From: CAVZTX01 sp963778375
Lineage (GTDB): Bacteria; Chloroflexota; Ktedonobacteria; Ktedonobacterales; Ktedonobacteraceae
NCBI GenBank assembly: GCA_963778375.1
Contig: CAVZTX010000026.1
Span: 1-30,468 of the forward strand
Length of the DNA stretch: 30,468 nucleotides
Direction of reading: 5' to 3'
Shown piece after piece: positions 1-7,457 of this stretch (the first letter of the stretch is position 1; each line of letters starts with the position of its first letter). The position numbers and the translations under genes were made by a program. The notes beneath the pieces are model-generated. The model was not told the DNA's origin and did no database searches. It saw only the letters and a program-made list of their open reading frames with translations.

Positions 1-96
1 CAGAGGCGTATGGGAGTCGAACCCACCAGGGACCGCGCCGAGCGACCCCCCAGCCGTTTTGAAGACGGTGGAACCCACCGGGGCCCCTACACCTCC
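1..96 (-). tRNA. selC: Selenocysteine tRNA (tRNA-Sec, anticodon UCA)
   Basis: Read on the minus strand, this folds as a tRNA-Sec. The acceptor stem has eight pairs (GGAGGTGT with ACGCCTCT, G-U at the first pair), followed by discriminator G at position 1. The D arm is long, with about six pairs around a CGGT loop. The anticodon loop CTTCAAA places UCA opposite plus positions 60-62. The extra arm is long and GC-rich, and the T arm has the loop TTCGACT. The 8+5 acceptor/T helix, long D stem, large variable arm and total of about 96 nt are diagnostic of bacterial tRNA-Sec, which reads UGA codons with SelB and a SECIS element. The window starts right at the discriminator, so an encoded CCA cannot be judged. 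selA, selB or selD are not in the window and may lie to the left. Confidence 0.93.
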
Positions 97-144
97 ATAA
101 TGAACGTGCCCGTATTTTCCCATTCACCCCCGCACTTGTCAAGC

Positions 145-807
145 TTAATCTTGCCCAGACAACTCCCGTATCCTCTCCACATCCACCTCCGTCAAACTCC
201 TCACCATCAACTCCGCCTCCCGTAAACCAGGCAAATCGCGATTACCCGCCACCGCAATACAGCGCATCCCCGCCGCGTGCGCAGCCTGCACACCCGCCAC
301 CGCATCCTCAATCACCAGGCAACGTCCAGGAGCAAAGCCCAGTTCGCTCGCCGCCTTCAGGAAAATATCAGGCGCAGGCTTGCCCCGTGCCACCGTCTCG
401 CCCGACACAAGCACCGTCAAATAGCGTTTCAACCCCAACACCTCACCAATAAGATCGATATTCTCAATCGGCGTAGACGAAGCCAGCGCCTGCGCGTACC
501 CCGCCTCGTGTAACCCTCGCATCAACTCCATAGCCCCGGGCAAAGGAGCCGCTGTCTCGCGAATATATTCCCGGAAATAAGCCTCTTTACGATGGGCAAG
601 TTCCTTCACCTTCTCAGGCGGCAAATCTCCCCATATGATCGCAAAAATATCATCGTTACGCTTACCAAACGTAGCCCAGAAGTCTTCATCCGTCATCCTA
701 ATGCCCTCCTCCCGTGCCAACCGCTGCCATGCCCTTCGGTGCTCCTCCGCGCTATCAATAATCACACCATCCAGATCCCAGATCACTGCTTCTATCGAAT
801 TTGACAT
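145..807 (-). CDS. HAD-superfamily hydrolase, beta-phosphoglucomutase-like
   Basis: This 220-residue protein is a cytosolic HAD subfamily IA phosphatase or phosphomutase. Motif I is DLDGVI (D11 nucleophile, D13 acid/base). A helical cap follows at about residues 17-85. Motif II is the Ser in ALASSTP (about S110), motif III is the Lys in GKPAPDIF (K143), and motif IV is VIEDAVAGVQAA (E167, D168). Length and the ED-A-x-G-V-x-A signature fit the beta-phosphoglucomutase/phosphatase branch that acts on sugar phosphates, but the substrate cannot be read from sequence. The gene ends 48 bp upstream of the Sec tRNA on the same strand and is divergent from the small zinc-finger gene at 966. No operon partner for sugar metabolism is visible. 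Confidence 0.93.
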   Translation of the reverse strand: MSNSIEAVIWDLDGVIIDSAEEHRRAWQRLAREEGIRMTDEDFWATFGKRNDDIFAIIWGDLPPEKVKELAHRKEAYFREYIRETAAPLPGAMELMRGLHEAGYAQALASSTPIENIDLIGEVLGLKRYLTVLVSGETVARGKPAPDIFLKAASELGFAPGRCLVIEDAVAGVQAAHAAGMRCIAVAGNRDLPGLREAELMVRSLTEVDVERIRELSGQD

Positions 808-965
808 AAAATAACAACCCCTTACTGTTTTTCGTAATCATATCATATGGAACTTCACCTGACTCAAACTTCCGCTACAAACCTGAACTGAGATAAAATA
901 TATATTGTAAGAGTCTCTGAACCAGGCTCTGATTTGTGGGAACCAGATTTCAGGAGAAAATAGTC

Positions 966-1193
966 GTGAAGTGTGTCATTTGCAAAAACGGAGAAACAGA
1001 ACCAGGTACAACTACCATCTTGCTTGAGCGAGATAACACTACTATTGTAATCAAGCTTGTACCCGCTGAAGTCTGTCAAAATTGTGGCGATGGATATGTA
1101 GATGAAGAAACCACAGAACGATTGCTGCAAATAGTGGAAGATGCAACAAAATCAGGCGTACAGGTTGATATACGTCAATTCATAGCAGCATGA
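966..1193 (+). CDS. YgiT/MqsA-type zinc-finger protein, orphan antitoxin-like
   Basis: This small protein of 75 residues begins at a GTG placed 9 nt after AGGAG (952-956), giving the N-terminus MKCVICKNGE. A longer GTG start at 936 is open but lacks a ribosome site. Two CxxC pairs, in KCVICKNG and EVCQNCGDGYV, are about 33 residues apart and form the YgiT-type zinc-finger N-domain known from MqsA antitoxins. The C-terminal helix-turn-helix of full MqsA is absent, as is usual for the short YgiT family that pairs with DUF4258/RelE-like toxins. Here no toxin gene fits upstream (HAD gene, divergent, 158 bp) or downstream, so it appears to be an orphan. Function as an antitoxin is inferred from family only. 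Confidence 0.8.
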   Translation: MKCVICKNGETEPGTTTILLERDNTTIVIKLVPAEVCQNCGDGYVDEETTERLLQIVEDATKSGVQVDIRQFIAA

Positions 1194-1405
1194 CCACAAA
1201 CAACGTATGCTCGAATCGCTCCGTTTATAAATTGGAAGGCCTGATCGATAGTTGTAGAGGCAGGGGAAGGGTGGAGGCAGACGGGTGGCCCCCTGCGGGT
1301 GCCTTCCGTTCCCCTCCACTCCTCTGGCTTATCCTGAATTATCTATCCCTGTAAGGTGGTTGAATAAAACCTTGTGCCTGTCCGGCTTGCTCCCACCCGA
1401 TAAAA
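1194..1405. other. Convergent intergenic region with G/C-rich inverted sequence
   Basis: The 3' ends of the zinc-finger gene (plus) and the ferritin-like gene (minus) face each other here. Positions 1262-1322 are strongly G- then C-rich, with AGGGGAAGGGTGGAGG on the left and several short complementary pieces (TTCCCC, CCTCCAC) on the right. This could fold as an imperfect bidirectional terminator, but there is no clean stem followed by a T-run. Confidence 0.35.
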
Positions 1406-2569
1406 TCAGCGATGAGCCGCGTCAGCCTCCTCTGCCAGCTCCTTTAGCACTGCAAAGAATTCATTTGATTGACCTCGAAACAGCCCATCATCTGTTAAAG
1501 CCTTCAACGCACCCATTGCAGCTCCCTGAGTCTGAGTTGGGCGAACAATCGAGACAGGTGGGAACTTCCGGCTGAGGAACACCGTTGGTTCCGGCATAAT
1601 CAGGTTCGTCTGGAAGTCCTCCCCACCAAAAGGAGGCGAATTGAGGTCAGGAAACACCAGTCCATTGGTCGGATCTGTTAGTGCAGGCGCATTACCTGCC
1701 TTGTCGTGCCATGTCTGAAAGTGCGCCGTCTCCGTAGGACCGATACTGAGCAAGATGCGTAGCACTTCAACGTTGCTCACCCGTTGTGCCAGCGATGGGT
1801 AGAGGCTCGTGCCACCTTGCTCAATAAATGCAAAGTGGAAGCCCGCCGTATTGGCAATCGCTTGTATATGGTCTTTAGGGTGGAGGTCGTCATCGCTTCT
1901 GGGAATCGCCGGAAATTGCCCAGCAAGCAAACCTGGAACGGCTTGCGGGAACGTATCACCGAAATCGGGATTCTTCGTGCGGCTGCGGTATTTGGTCCAA
2001 TAGCTGGTATCTACCGTGAGCTGCATGAGGTTGGTGAGCCTCCCAATTTGCTGAGCACCCGTCGCCTTACTGCTCGGCAAAGTACGGAACTTATCCAAAT
2101 TAACGGGATCAGCACCCTTGGCAACCAGGTAGGCGTTGATGAACGTGAAGTGGCTGAACTCATCCTCAGTATTGTCGTGGATATATTGGGCCATATCACT
2201 ATCCAGCACTGAAAGCGCAGTGGTGTAGATCGCACTTCCACTCCCACCTGGGACTTCGCTATCCTGGATGCCTCCCAATTCGTTGTATTGTTGCCATAGA
2301 TCGGTTTCTAGAATTTCGGCTGCTGACAGAAACCTGAGAATTGCCACATCTCCCTTGGTGATACTGCTACTGCTTCCCTCTGCGAAGACCGGTATCCCAC
2401 TGGCTAGCAGCCCTCCGCCGATAGTTCCTGCTGCTCCTACCGCGAGTCCCTTTCGTAAAAAGGAACGACGGCTGGTGGTATGCTTCGATTGTCGTACATT
2501 ATGTACCATGATCTCTTCTTTCTGCGCCTGTTGCGCATCTAATTTTTGGGGAATCGTGACCTGGTCCAT
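1406..2569 (-). CDS. Tat-exported ferritin-like domain protein
   Basis: This 387-residue protein carries a twin-arginine signal, TTSRRSFLRKG, followed by a Gly/Ala hydrophobic stretch ending near VFAEG (residues 33-64), so it should be exported folded across the membrane. The mature part has the diiron pattern of the Ferritin_2 (ferritin-like) family: a first Glu in AEILETDL (E88), ExxH in EDEFSH (E137, H140), a Glu in FAFIEQGG (E250), and a second ExxH in PTETAH (E280, H283). A long insertion separates the two halves. Either iron storage or a redox/peroxide role is possible. The start is ambiguous: an ATG at 2509 preceded by AGAAGAGAT would remove 20 residues and give a more typical Tat leader. 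It lies 120 bp downstream of the CPBP protease gene on the same strand. Confidence 0.88.
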   Translation of the reverse strand: MDQVTIPQKLDAQQAQKEEIMVHNVRQSKHTTSRRSFLRKGLAVGAAGTIGGGLLASGIPVFAEGSSSSITKGDVAILRFLSAAEILETDLWQQYNELGGIQDSEVPGGSGSAIYTTALSVLDSDMAQYIHDNTEDEFSHFTFINAYLVAKGADPVNLDKFRTLPSSKATGAQQIGRLTNLMQLTVDTSYWTKYRSRTKNPDFGDTFPQAVPGLLAGQFPAIPRSDDDLHPKDHIQAIANTAGFHFAFIEQGGTSLYPSLAQRVSNVEVLRILLSIGPTETAHFQTWHDKAGNAPALTDPTNGLVFPDLNSPPFGGEDFQTNLIMPEPTVFLSRKFPPVSIVRPTQTQGAAMGALKALTDDGLFRGQSNEFFAVLKELAEEADAAHR

Positions 2570-2689
2570 AGACGCACACTGTCCTAGGCCGTGTGCTCTA
2601 TGAACAACGGAAAGGTTTATAATCGTGGGGCTCCTTCACGTGGCACCGACGTGCTGTTAATCAATACGTGGATGGGTTACAGGTGTAGC

Positions 2690-3484
2690 TTACCCTTTTA
2701 CCACCCCATTCATATAAAGCACAATAAGTATCGCTGCCGCACCATTATTCAGTGCATGAAGCGCGATACCAGGCCAGATCGAATGAGTGCGCCAGCGAAG
2801 AAAGGCTAGCGCCAGTCCAATGGCGAAAAGCACTACAAAAGAGCCAGGATCGGCATGTGTAGTGGCGAAAATAAGAGCGCTTAAAACGAGAGCCCAGCCT
2901 ACCGGCATACCCCGGCATAATCCTGCGAAGACAAACCCTCGAAAAAACACCTCTTCACAAATGGGGGCAACAATAACCGCTGCGATCAGCGTTGCATAGG
3001 TCGTCAGGGGAGCATCTTTGCTATGTGCGAGGAGAACCTGGTCATTGGTTTGTACATTCAAATGCAATACCGTAATTACATATTGATAAAGATTGTTAAC
3101 GGCAAAAATTCCTAGCAGTAATACGACCAACCAGGGAAGTGCCCGACCCAAGGAAAAACCGCGAAAGCCGAGCGCCCGTAGCGCAAGACGGATGTGTGAA
3201 GTGGTTGAGCGAAATGCTTTGTTCGCATAATAAAGCGGAGCAATCAGAAAAGCTCCCTCAATGAGCACAGAAAAAATAAACGTCACGATAGCAGTAGTGA
3301 GATCTACATTCGGCGCGAGCGGTGTATTGGTGCTAGATGGTTTCCCATTTAAACTTGATAGCACCAAAGCAAATGCGACCCAGGGGACAATAGTGAAGAG
3401 AACGCCTCGAAAGGCCTGCTGTATCGTCCATGGTACCTCATCCAGCATTGCCTTAACTTCTGGCTCTGGTTGTCGTTCGTACAA
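2690..3484 (-). CDS. CPBP-family intramembrane metalloprotease
   Basis: This 264-residue polytopic membrane protein is a member of the CPBP (Abi, PF02517) family of intramembrane glutamic/metalloproteases. Motif 1 is CEEVFFRGF (E177, E178, R182), motif 2 is the His in FATTHAD (H210), and motif 3 is ALHALNN (H243, N247), so all catalytic positions are present. Hydrophobic stretches at about 27-45, 62-86, 115-140, 163-178, 195-210, 215-230 and 236-258 fit the usual helical bundle. Translation starts at TTG, supported by AAAAGGAG six nucleotides upstream. Family members process prenylated proteins or bacterial peptides; the substrate here is unknown. The gene is divergent from the Cys-rich protein at 3587. 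Confidence 0.92.
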   Translation of the reverse strand: MYERQPEPEVKAMLDEVPWTIQQAFRGVLFTIVPWVAFALVLSSLNGKPSSTNTPLAPNVDLTTAIVTFIFSVLIEGAFLIAPLYYANKAFRSTTSHIRLALRALGFRGFSLGRALPWLVVLLLGIFAVNNLYQYVITVLHLNVQTNDQVLLAHSKDAPLTTYATLIAAVIVAPICEEVFFRGFVFAGLCRGMPVGWALVLSALIFATTHADPGSFVVLFAIGLALAFLRWRTHSIWPGIALHALNNGAAAILIVLYMNGVVKG

Positions 3485-3511
3485 GTGACACTCCTTTTAT
3501 TTTTATCTCTC

Positions 3512-3538
3512 TTGATTACACAGAGCATGTGGTATACT
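3512..3538 (+). promoter_or_regulatory. Possible sigma-70 promoter for the Cys-rich gene
   Basis: TTGATT at 3512-3517 and TATACT at 3533-3538 look like -35 and -10 boxes. The spacer of 15 nt is short; reading the -35 as TCTTGA gives 17. The site lies about 50 nt before the TTG start at 3587, in the divergent gap with the CPBP gene. Confidence 0.35.
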
Positions 3539-3586
3539 ACGTACATCCCTATCTTACCGCAGGTTTTGTAGATCAGGAAGGAAGAA

Positions 3587-3868
3587 TTGTTGGTAGGTAC
3601 TATTGAAATCAATCCAGCAGAAAACTCGAATTGGCGTAAACATAAAAATGCCTGCCCATTTTATCGTGAGCGGTGGTTTCCCGGTAATGATGTAGCGGCA
3701 GGTGAACCTATGTACCAGGTCTTTTGTATGCAGGGCACCCCGCCTGTCACACTAGAAGAGCAAGAGCGTTGTCTACGTAGCAAAACATGTTGCTGGCGTC
3801 TTTCACAAAAACAGCGAACCACCGCTGAACAGACCTCTACGCAAGAGTCTCCTTCATGTGCTTCCTAA
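3587..3868 (+). CDS. Small Cys-rich protein of unknown function
   Basis: This 93-residue soluble protein is not one I recognise. It starts at TTG, supported by AGGAAGGAAG directly upstream (3575-3584). Cysteines occur in KNACPFYRERWFPGND, YQVFCMQGTPP, QERCLRSKTCCW and PSCAS. The order Cys, about 24 residues, Cys, about 14, Cys, five, Cys-Cys-Trp looks like a metal- or iron-sulfur-binding or disulfide-bonded core rather than chance. The last 20 residues are Ser/Thr/Gln-rich and probably disordered. There is no signal peptide or membrane helix. It is monocistronic, has its own candidate promoter, and faces the ndk operon across a shared terminator. Ordinary codon use and a good ribosome site make it a real gene. 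Confidence 0.72.
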   Translation: MLVGTIEINPAENSNWRKHKNACPFYRERWFPGNDVAAGEPMYQVFCMQGTPPVTLEEQERCLRSKTCCWRLSQKQRTTAEQTSTQESPSCAS

Positions 3869-3899
3869 AAGAAAAAAGCCAGTAGTCGAAACCACTGGC
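3866..3899 (-). terminator. Intrinsic terminator of the M16-TPR-Roadblock-ndk operon
   Basis: Read on the minus strand, a 9-bp stem (GCCAGTGGT with ACTACTGGC, one G-T pair) closes a stable TTCG tetraloop at 3878-3899 and is followed by TTTTTTCTTTT. This is a textbook Rho-independent terminator 20 bp after the ndk stop. The same hairpin lies just after the plus-strand Cys-rich gene and may also stop it, though without a good T-run on that side. Confidence 0.9.
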
Positions 3900-3919
3900 G
3901 CATCTTCCCAATACCCCCG

Positions 3920-4372
3920 CTATTGTTCAAAGACCCACGCATCTGTGACCAACTTATAGTTGAGCAATTCCTCCGGTTTGAAAAAGAGGTTAATCTCTGT
4001 AGTCGCCGTCTCAGGCCCATCTGAGCCATGAATGATGTTGAAGCCAATTTCCAACGCGTAATCACCGCGAATAGTGCCCGGAATGGCTTCAGCAGCGTTT
4101 GTGGTGCCCATAGTAGTGCGCACCACACTGATCGCCTTTGGCCCTTCCAGTACCCCTACTACTACCGGGCCGGAGGTAATGTGTTTGACCAACCCAGGAT
4201 AGAATGGCTTGCCTTTGTGTACTCCATAATGTTGTTCCGCCAGTTCTGGCGTAATTTGTATCAACTTCAGACCCACCAACTTGAGTCCTCTTTGTTCAAA
4301 ACGGGAAATAACCTGCCCAATCAGCCCTCGCTGCACACCTTCAGGTTTGACAATGATTAAAGTACGTTCCAT
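3920..4372 (-). CDS. ndk: Nucleoside diphosphate kinase
   Basis: This 150-residue enzyme transfers the gamma-phosphate of ATP to nucleoside diphosphates through a phosphohistidine. The N-terminus MERTLIIVKPEGVQRG and the active-site segment NIIHGSDGPETA (His115) are nearly invariant in the family, as are the Lys9 region and the Arg/Thr segment RTTMGTTNA. Length is normal. The ATG start follows TAGGAGTAAC. It is the last gene of a four-gene operon, 19 bp behind the Roadblock gene and directly before the terminator. Linkage of ndk to a Roadblock-domain regulator is notable because Roadblock proteins act with small GTPases, whose GTP this enzyme supplies. That link is inference. Confidence 0.97.
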   Translation of the reverse strand: MERTLIIVKPEGVQRGLIGQVISRFEQRGLKLVGLKLIQITPELAEQHYGVHKGKPFYPGLVKHITSGPVVVGVLEGPKAISVVRTTMGTTNAAEAIPGTIRGDYALEIGFNIIHGSDGPETATTEINLFFKPEELLNYKLVTDAWVFEQ

Positions 4373-4391
4373 GTTACTCCTATTCGTTTAT

Positions 4392-4739
4392 CTAGTAGCT
4401 TGCTACTAACTGAGATAGTTGACGGGCAGCCTTTTTCATCTCCAAGCGAACACGTCCCGGGTTACCATGAGACTGGGTCGTTACTACAAGTATCAGATCG
4501 CCTACTTCTGTCAGTTGTATTGTACCCGCATCCGTTTCAATAAGTACGTGGCGGGTCTCACCACTGCTAACTTGCGTCGTGTAACTGCCAATGGAGCCAA
4601 AAATGGCCGCCGACATCGCTCCCAACACTTCCTCATCTTCACTGTGCAAAGCCCCCGTAACGATTAAACCGTCTTTCCCGACGAGAATTGCGCCAATAAC
4701 CTCGTCAAGATCGGTCAACCGTTGTAGAATAGTTTCCAC
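4392..4739 (-). CDS. Roadblock/LC7 domain protein (MglB-like)
   Basis: This 115-residue protein consists of a single Roadblock/LC7 domain. Visible marks are the amphipathic N-terminal helix (ETILQRLTDLDEVIGAILV), the strand/turn VGKDGLIVTGAL, the central small-residue helix AMSAAIFGSIG, the paired strands HVLIETDAGTIQLTEVG and DLILVVTT, and a C-terminal helix RVRLEMKKAARQLSQLV. The family includes bacterial MglB, a GTPase-activating partner of MglA, and many single-domain dimeric regulators. No MglA-like GTPase lies in the window. The start is GTG with AAAGGAG seven nucleotides upstream. It sits 22 bp after the TPR gene and 19 bp before ndk, so translation is probably coordinated. Confidence 0.9.
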   Translation of the reverse strand: METILQRLTDLDEVIGAILVGKDGLIVTGALHSEDEEVLGAMSAAIFGSIGSYTTQVSSGETRHVLIETDAGTIQLTEVGDLILVVTTQSHGNPGRVRLEMKKAARQLSQLVASY

Positions 4740-4761
4740 AATTTGACTCCTTTTGTGCTAG

Positions 4762-7410
4762 CTAACTGCCGCCCTGGCCTTTTGCCTTTTTCGCCATAGT
4801 CAGAGCCTTGTTATACGCCTCCATAGCCTGTAAGTACTCACCCTGGCGCATATAGGCATCTCCCAGAACGCGATAACCAAGTGTATACCGGGGTACCAAC
4901 TTCAGTAGAGCACGTAGATTACTCACAACCTCATCTAGCAGTTCAGGTGCATTCCTTATAATTATACGGTATTCTTGCATCGCATCATCGTAGGCTCCGT
5001 CAAGTTGAGCATGATATCCCTTGAGCAGGCGCTCTTTATAATTGGGACTGCTATCGGACGTTTTATTTGTTCCAGCCCGTTCACCCGCACGTCCTTTGTT
5101 GACCGGCATAGACTGTTCTTGTTGTGACGATGAACGTTGTTGCATTGATTGTAGCCGGATACTTGGCCGTTTCATCGTTGTCTCTAGCTCGTTTTCGAGT
5201 AATGCCTCAGCCCGAGAAGTCGCTATAGGAGGAGGCATTACCATATTGCTCGCACTGGAAACCGGCACAGCCTCAGAAACTGGACTGAAAGTCGCTTGGC
5301 TAGGAGAAGGCGATATACTTACAGGTTCTGACGAAGTAGCATTGCCGAATGCTATTACCGTTTCAGAAGTCGGGCCTGGGGTTGGCCGAACCGCCGTGGC
5401 TTGCGTAGGTTCAGCCGCTCCTTCAGAGAGTATATTCGTTACCTGAGTGACCTGTGATGCATTGTCGGGTTGAATTGGCTGAGGTGCATCATTCGGCTCG
5501 GCAGGCTGCTGTGTAAAATCGCCAAACTGCGCTAGCGCTGATGAGAGCGTTGGTATCTGTTCCTGATGCTCCTGCGCGATAGTTGAAAGTGATCCTGGTT
5601 CCAGTGGTACGAAACCTTGAGCATGTAAATCGTATTCTAGATTCTCTAAGCTCGTCACCAATTGCTGTTCGTTTTCAGGATATGCCTGAGCTATTGAGCT
5701 TTCTTCATCTAGTGCGTCCAACCAGGGCGTACTCGGCACAGGGCCTTGTGGTTCAGGGTGTTGTGGTTCGGGAGTCGCCGTAAATGCCTCCAAGAACTCA
5801 TGCTCCTGTGCAGGCTCTGCTTCCATAGTCGCAGCTCCAAGTGATTTCAACCACTCTGGCCAGCCTATCTCTGCATCTTTGTCATCTGATGCAAAGAAGA
5901 AAGCTGGTTCTTGCTCCTGTTCCTGTTGGAGTTCAGTTTCCAATTCCAATGGCATGTGAGTATCTTGTTCTACGAGTGGTTGATTCGCTAGAATCTGAGT
6001 AATCGGTGCTGGCTCTATGCCAGGTTGATCTGCTATCGATGGAACGGCAGGTGGCTCTTGTTCAACAAATGGAGGTGTCTGGCTGGCCGCTATGGCTCCA
6101 TCTCCTCGTGTAAGCATGTCCAGCCAGGCCGGTGGAGATGGCAACTCTCGTTCTTGAGGTTCTGTCTCCCATGGATCCATAGCCGGAAGTGTAGGTAAAG
6201 AACTAAGGCTATCCCATGTACCAGCAGGCTCATCAACCTGCTCTACAACATGTTCTGCTTGCTGCCACGGATGCTCTTCGGCAATTGGCTCGTCGTTTGC
6301 AAGGTCAGGCTCCAAACCTCTTTCAACATGCTGTGGCTCTTCCCACATCTCAAGTTCTGGCTCAGATCCAGACGTACCCTGAACTGACTGAACAAGTGCT
6401 GCCCATGTATCGTTGTTTTGCATACTATCATTGGACCAGGTAGTATGAGCTGACGACTCTGGTACAGGTTGAGCAAGCTGTTGAGGAACCGACATCGTAT
6501 CAAGTTCGCTCCAGCTTTCGAGATTGGCCCATCCAAGGTGTGAATCTGAAGCATCCGAAGGTGTAGGACTCAGTATACTATTTGCAATATCTTCTGTCTT
6601 CATTGAAAAAGGTACAGGCGCATCATCGAGAGACGCTGGCACAATTACAGAACCCTTTTTAAGCAGCGCCACGAACGGATCTTTTGGCTGACTTGCCACC
6701 AGGTCACTAAAAAGATCTTGAGCCATCGTCATTTCAGGATCCATCGCCTCGGCTCGCTGTAGCAATTCTCGCGCCTGTTCGATATTATAGACAGATGTGA
6801 CGTGTGCGAACAGTAGTAATGCTTTTAAGCAACTCGGGATATCTTCAAGAATCTGTGCTGCTAGTTGCTCGACCTGGTCATACAGTCCCTCCCGCCAATA
6901 TGTTTCGAGTAGTCCGGTGCGGGCATCCAGACGTTCAGGACTGACGTTCAGCACGGCTTCCCATTCTTGCAGTGCCTGTGGCAGAAGATCGCCTCGCATA
7001 TACAATCGAGCCAGGCCAGCACGCGAGAACATGAAATCTTGCTGTCCCACTCTGCCGCTCAACTCGTTAAACTCCTGGCGAATCTGGCTATTGCCTCGGC
7101 TTAGCTCATAAGCTTGCTGATAACAATCGAGCGCCGTATCCACATCTGATAGTCGTTCACTGATTAAGGCCCGGTCGCAGTAGACAATCACATTCTCAGG
7201 ATCATTCGCCAGTATCCAGTCAAAGGTTTGTTGCGCCTCTTCCAGTTGACCTTGTGCTAAATAAACTTCACCGAGAAGGCGCTGTGCTTCAAGTGACTCT
7301 GGAAAAAAATTAAGAATGTGCTGGCACTTCTCCATTGCATCATCAATATGGCCAGCACTAATGGCATCCTCAGTGATCTGCAAATAGTCCCGAAGCATTG
7401 TTTGTGCCAT
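4762..7410 (-). CDS. Large TPR protein with long disordered linker
   Basis: This 882-residue soluble protein has three zones. Residues about 1-260 are TPR repeats (for example AQRLLGEVYLAQGQLEEAQQ, AGLARLYMRGDLLPQALQEW and GLLETYWREGLYDQVEQL). Residues about 265-785 are a very long, acidic, Pro/Gln/Glu/Ser-rich stretch with recurring Trp-containing motifs (WANLESW, PWLDALD, PAWLDML, WPEWLKSL). A short C-terminal pair of TPRs spans about 790-882 (YKERLLKGYHAQLDGAYDDA, LGYRVLGDAYMRQGEYLQ). It looks like a scaffold whose ends bind protein partners and whose linker carries short linear motifs. There is no signal peptide or membrane helix. It lies 47 bp after the M16 gene, with AGGAG ten nucleotides before the ATG, and 22 bp before the Roadblock gene. 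Confidence 0.88.
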   Translation of the reverse strand: MAQTMLRDYLQITEDAISAGHIDDAMEKCQHILNFFPESLEAQRLLGEVYLAQGQLEEAQQTFDWILANDPENVIVYCDRALISERLSDVDTALDCYQQAYELSRGNSQIRQEFNELSGRVGQQDFMFSRAGLARLYMRGDLLPQALQEWEAVLNVSPERLDARTGLLETYWREGLYDQVEQLAAQILEDIPSCLKALLLFAHVTSVYNIEQARELLQRAEAMDPEMTMAQDLFSDLVASQPKDPFVALLKKGSVIVPASLDDAPVPFSMKTEDIANSILSPTPSDASDSHLGWANLESWSELDTMSVPQQLAQPVPESSAHTTWSNDSMQNNDTWAALVQSVQGTSGSEPELEMWEEPQHVERGLEPDLANDEPIAEEHPWQQAEHVVEQVDEPAGTWDSLSSLPTLPAMDPWETEPQERELPSPPAWLDMLTRGDGAIAASQTPPFVEQEPPAVPSIADQPGIEPAPITQILANQPLVEQDTHMPLELETELQQEQEQEPAFFFASDDKDAEIGWPEWLKSLGAATMEAEPAQEHEFLEAFTATPEPQHPEPQGPVPSTPWLDALDEESSIAQAYPENEQQLVTSLENLEYDLHAQGFVPLEPGSLSTIAQEHQEQIPTLSSALAQFGDFTQQPAEPNDAPQPIQPDNASQVTQVTNILSEGAAEPTQATAVRPTPGPTSETVIAFGNATSSEPVSISPSPSQATFSPVSEAVPVSSASNMVMPPPIATSRAEALLENELETTMKRPSIRLQSMQQRSSSQQEQSMPVNKGRAGERAGTNKTSDSSPNYKERLLKGYHAQLDGAYDDAMQEYRIIIRNAPELLDEVVSNLRALLKLVPRYTLGYRVLGDAYMRQGEYLQAMEAYNKALTMAKKAKGQGGS

Positions 7411-7457
7411 AAAACCGAATCTCCTCTCCCTTCTCGGCGTAGCCTACAAAGCACATC

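Noticed and set aside
10..225. Plus-strand frame across the tRNA-Sec gene
   Set aside because: It is the complement of a structured tRNA and has no coding features.
864..1130. Minus-strand 88-codon frame opposite the YgiT-type gene
   Set aside because: It is fully antisense to a gene with clear CxxC motifs and ribosome site.
5042..5446. Plus-strand frame of 134 codons inside the TPR gene
   Set aside because: It is a shadow of the TPR linker's biased composition; no ribosome site or recognisable domain.
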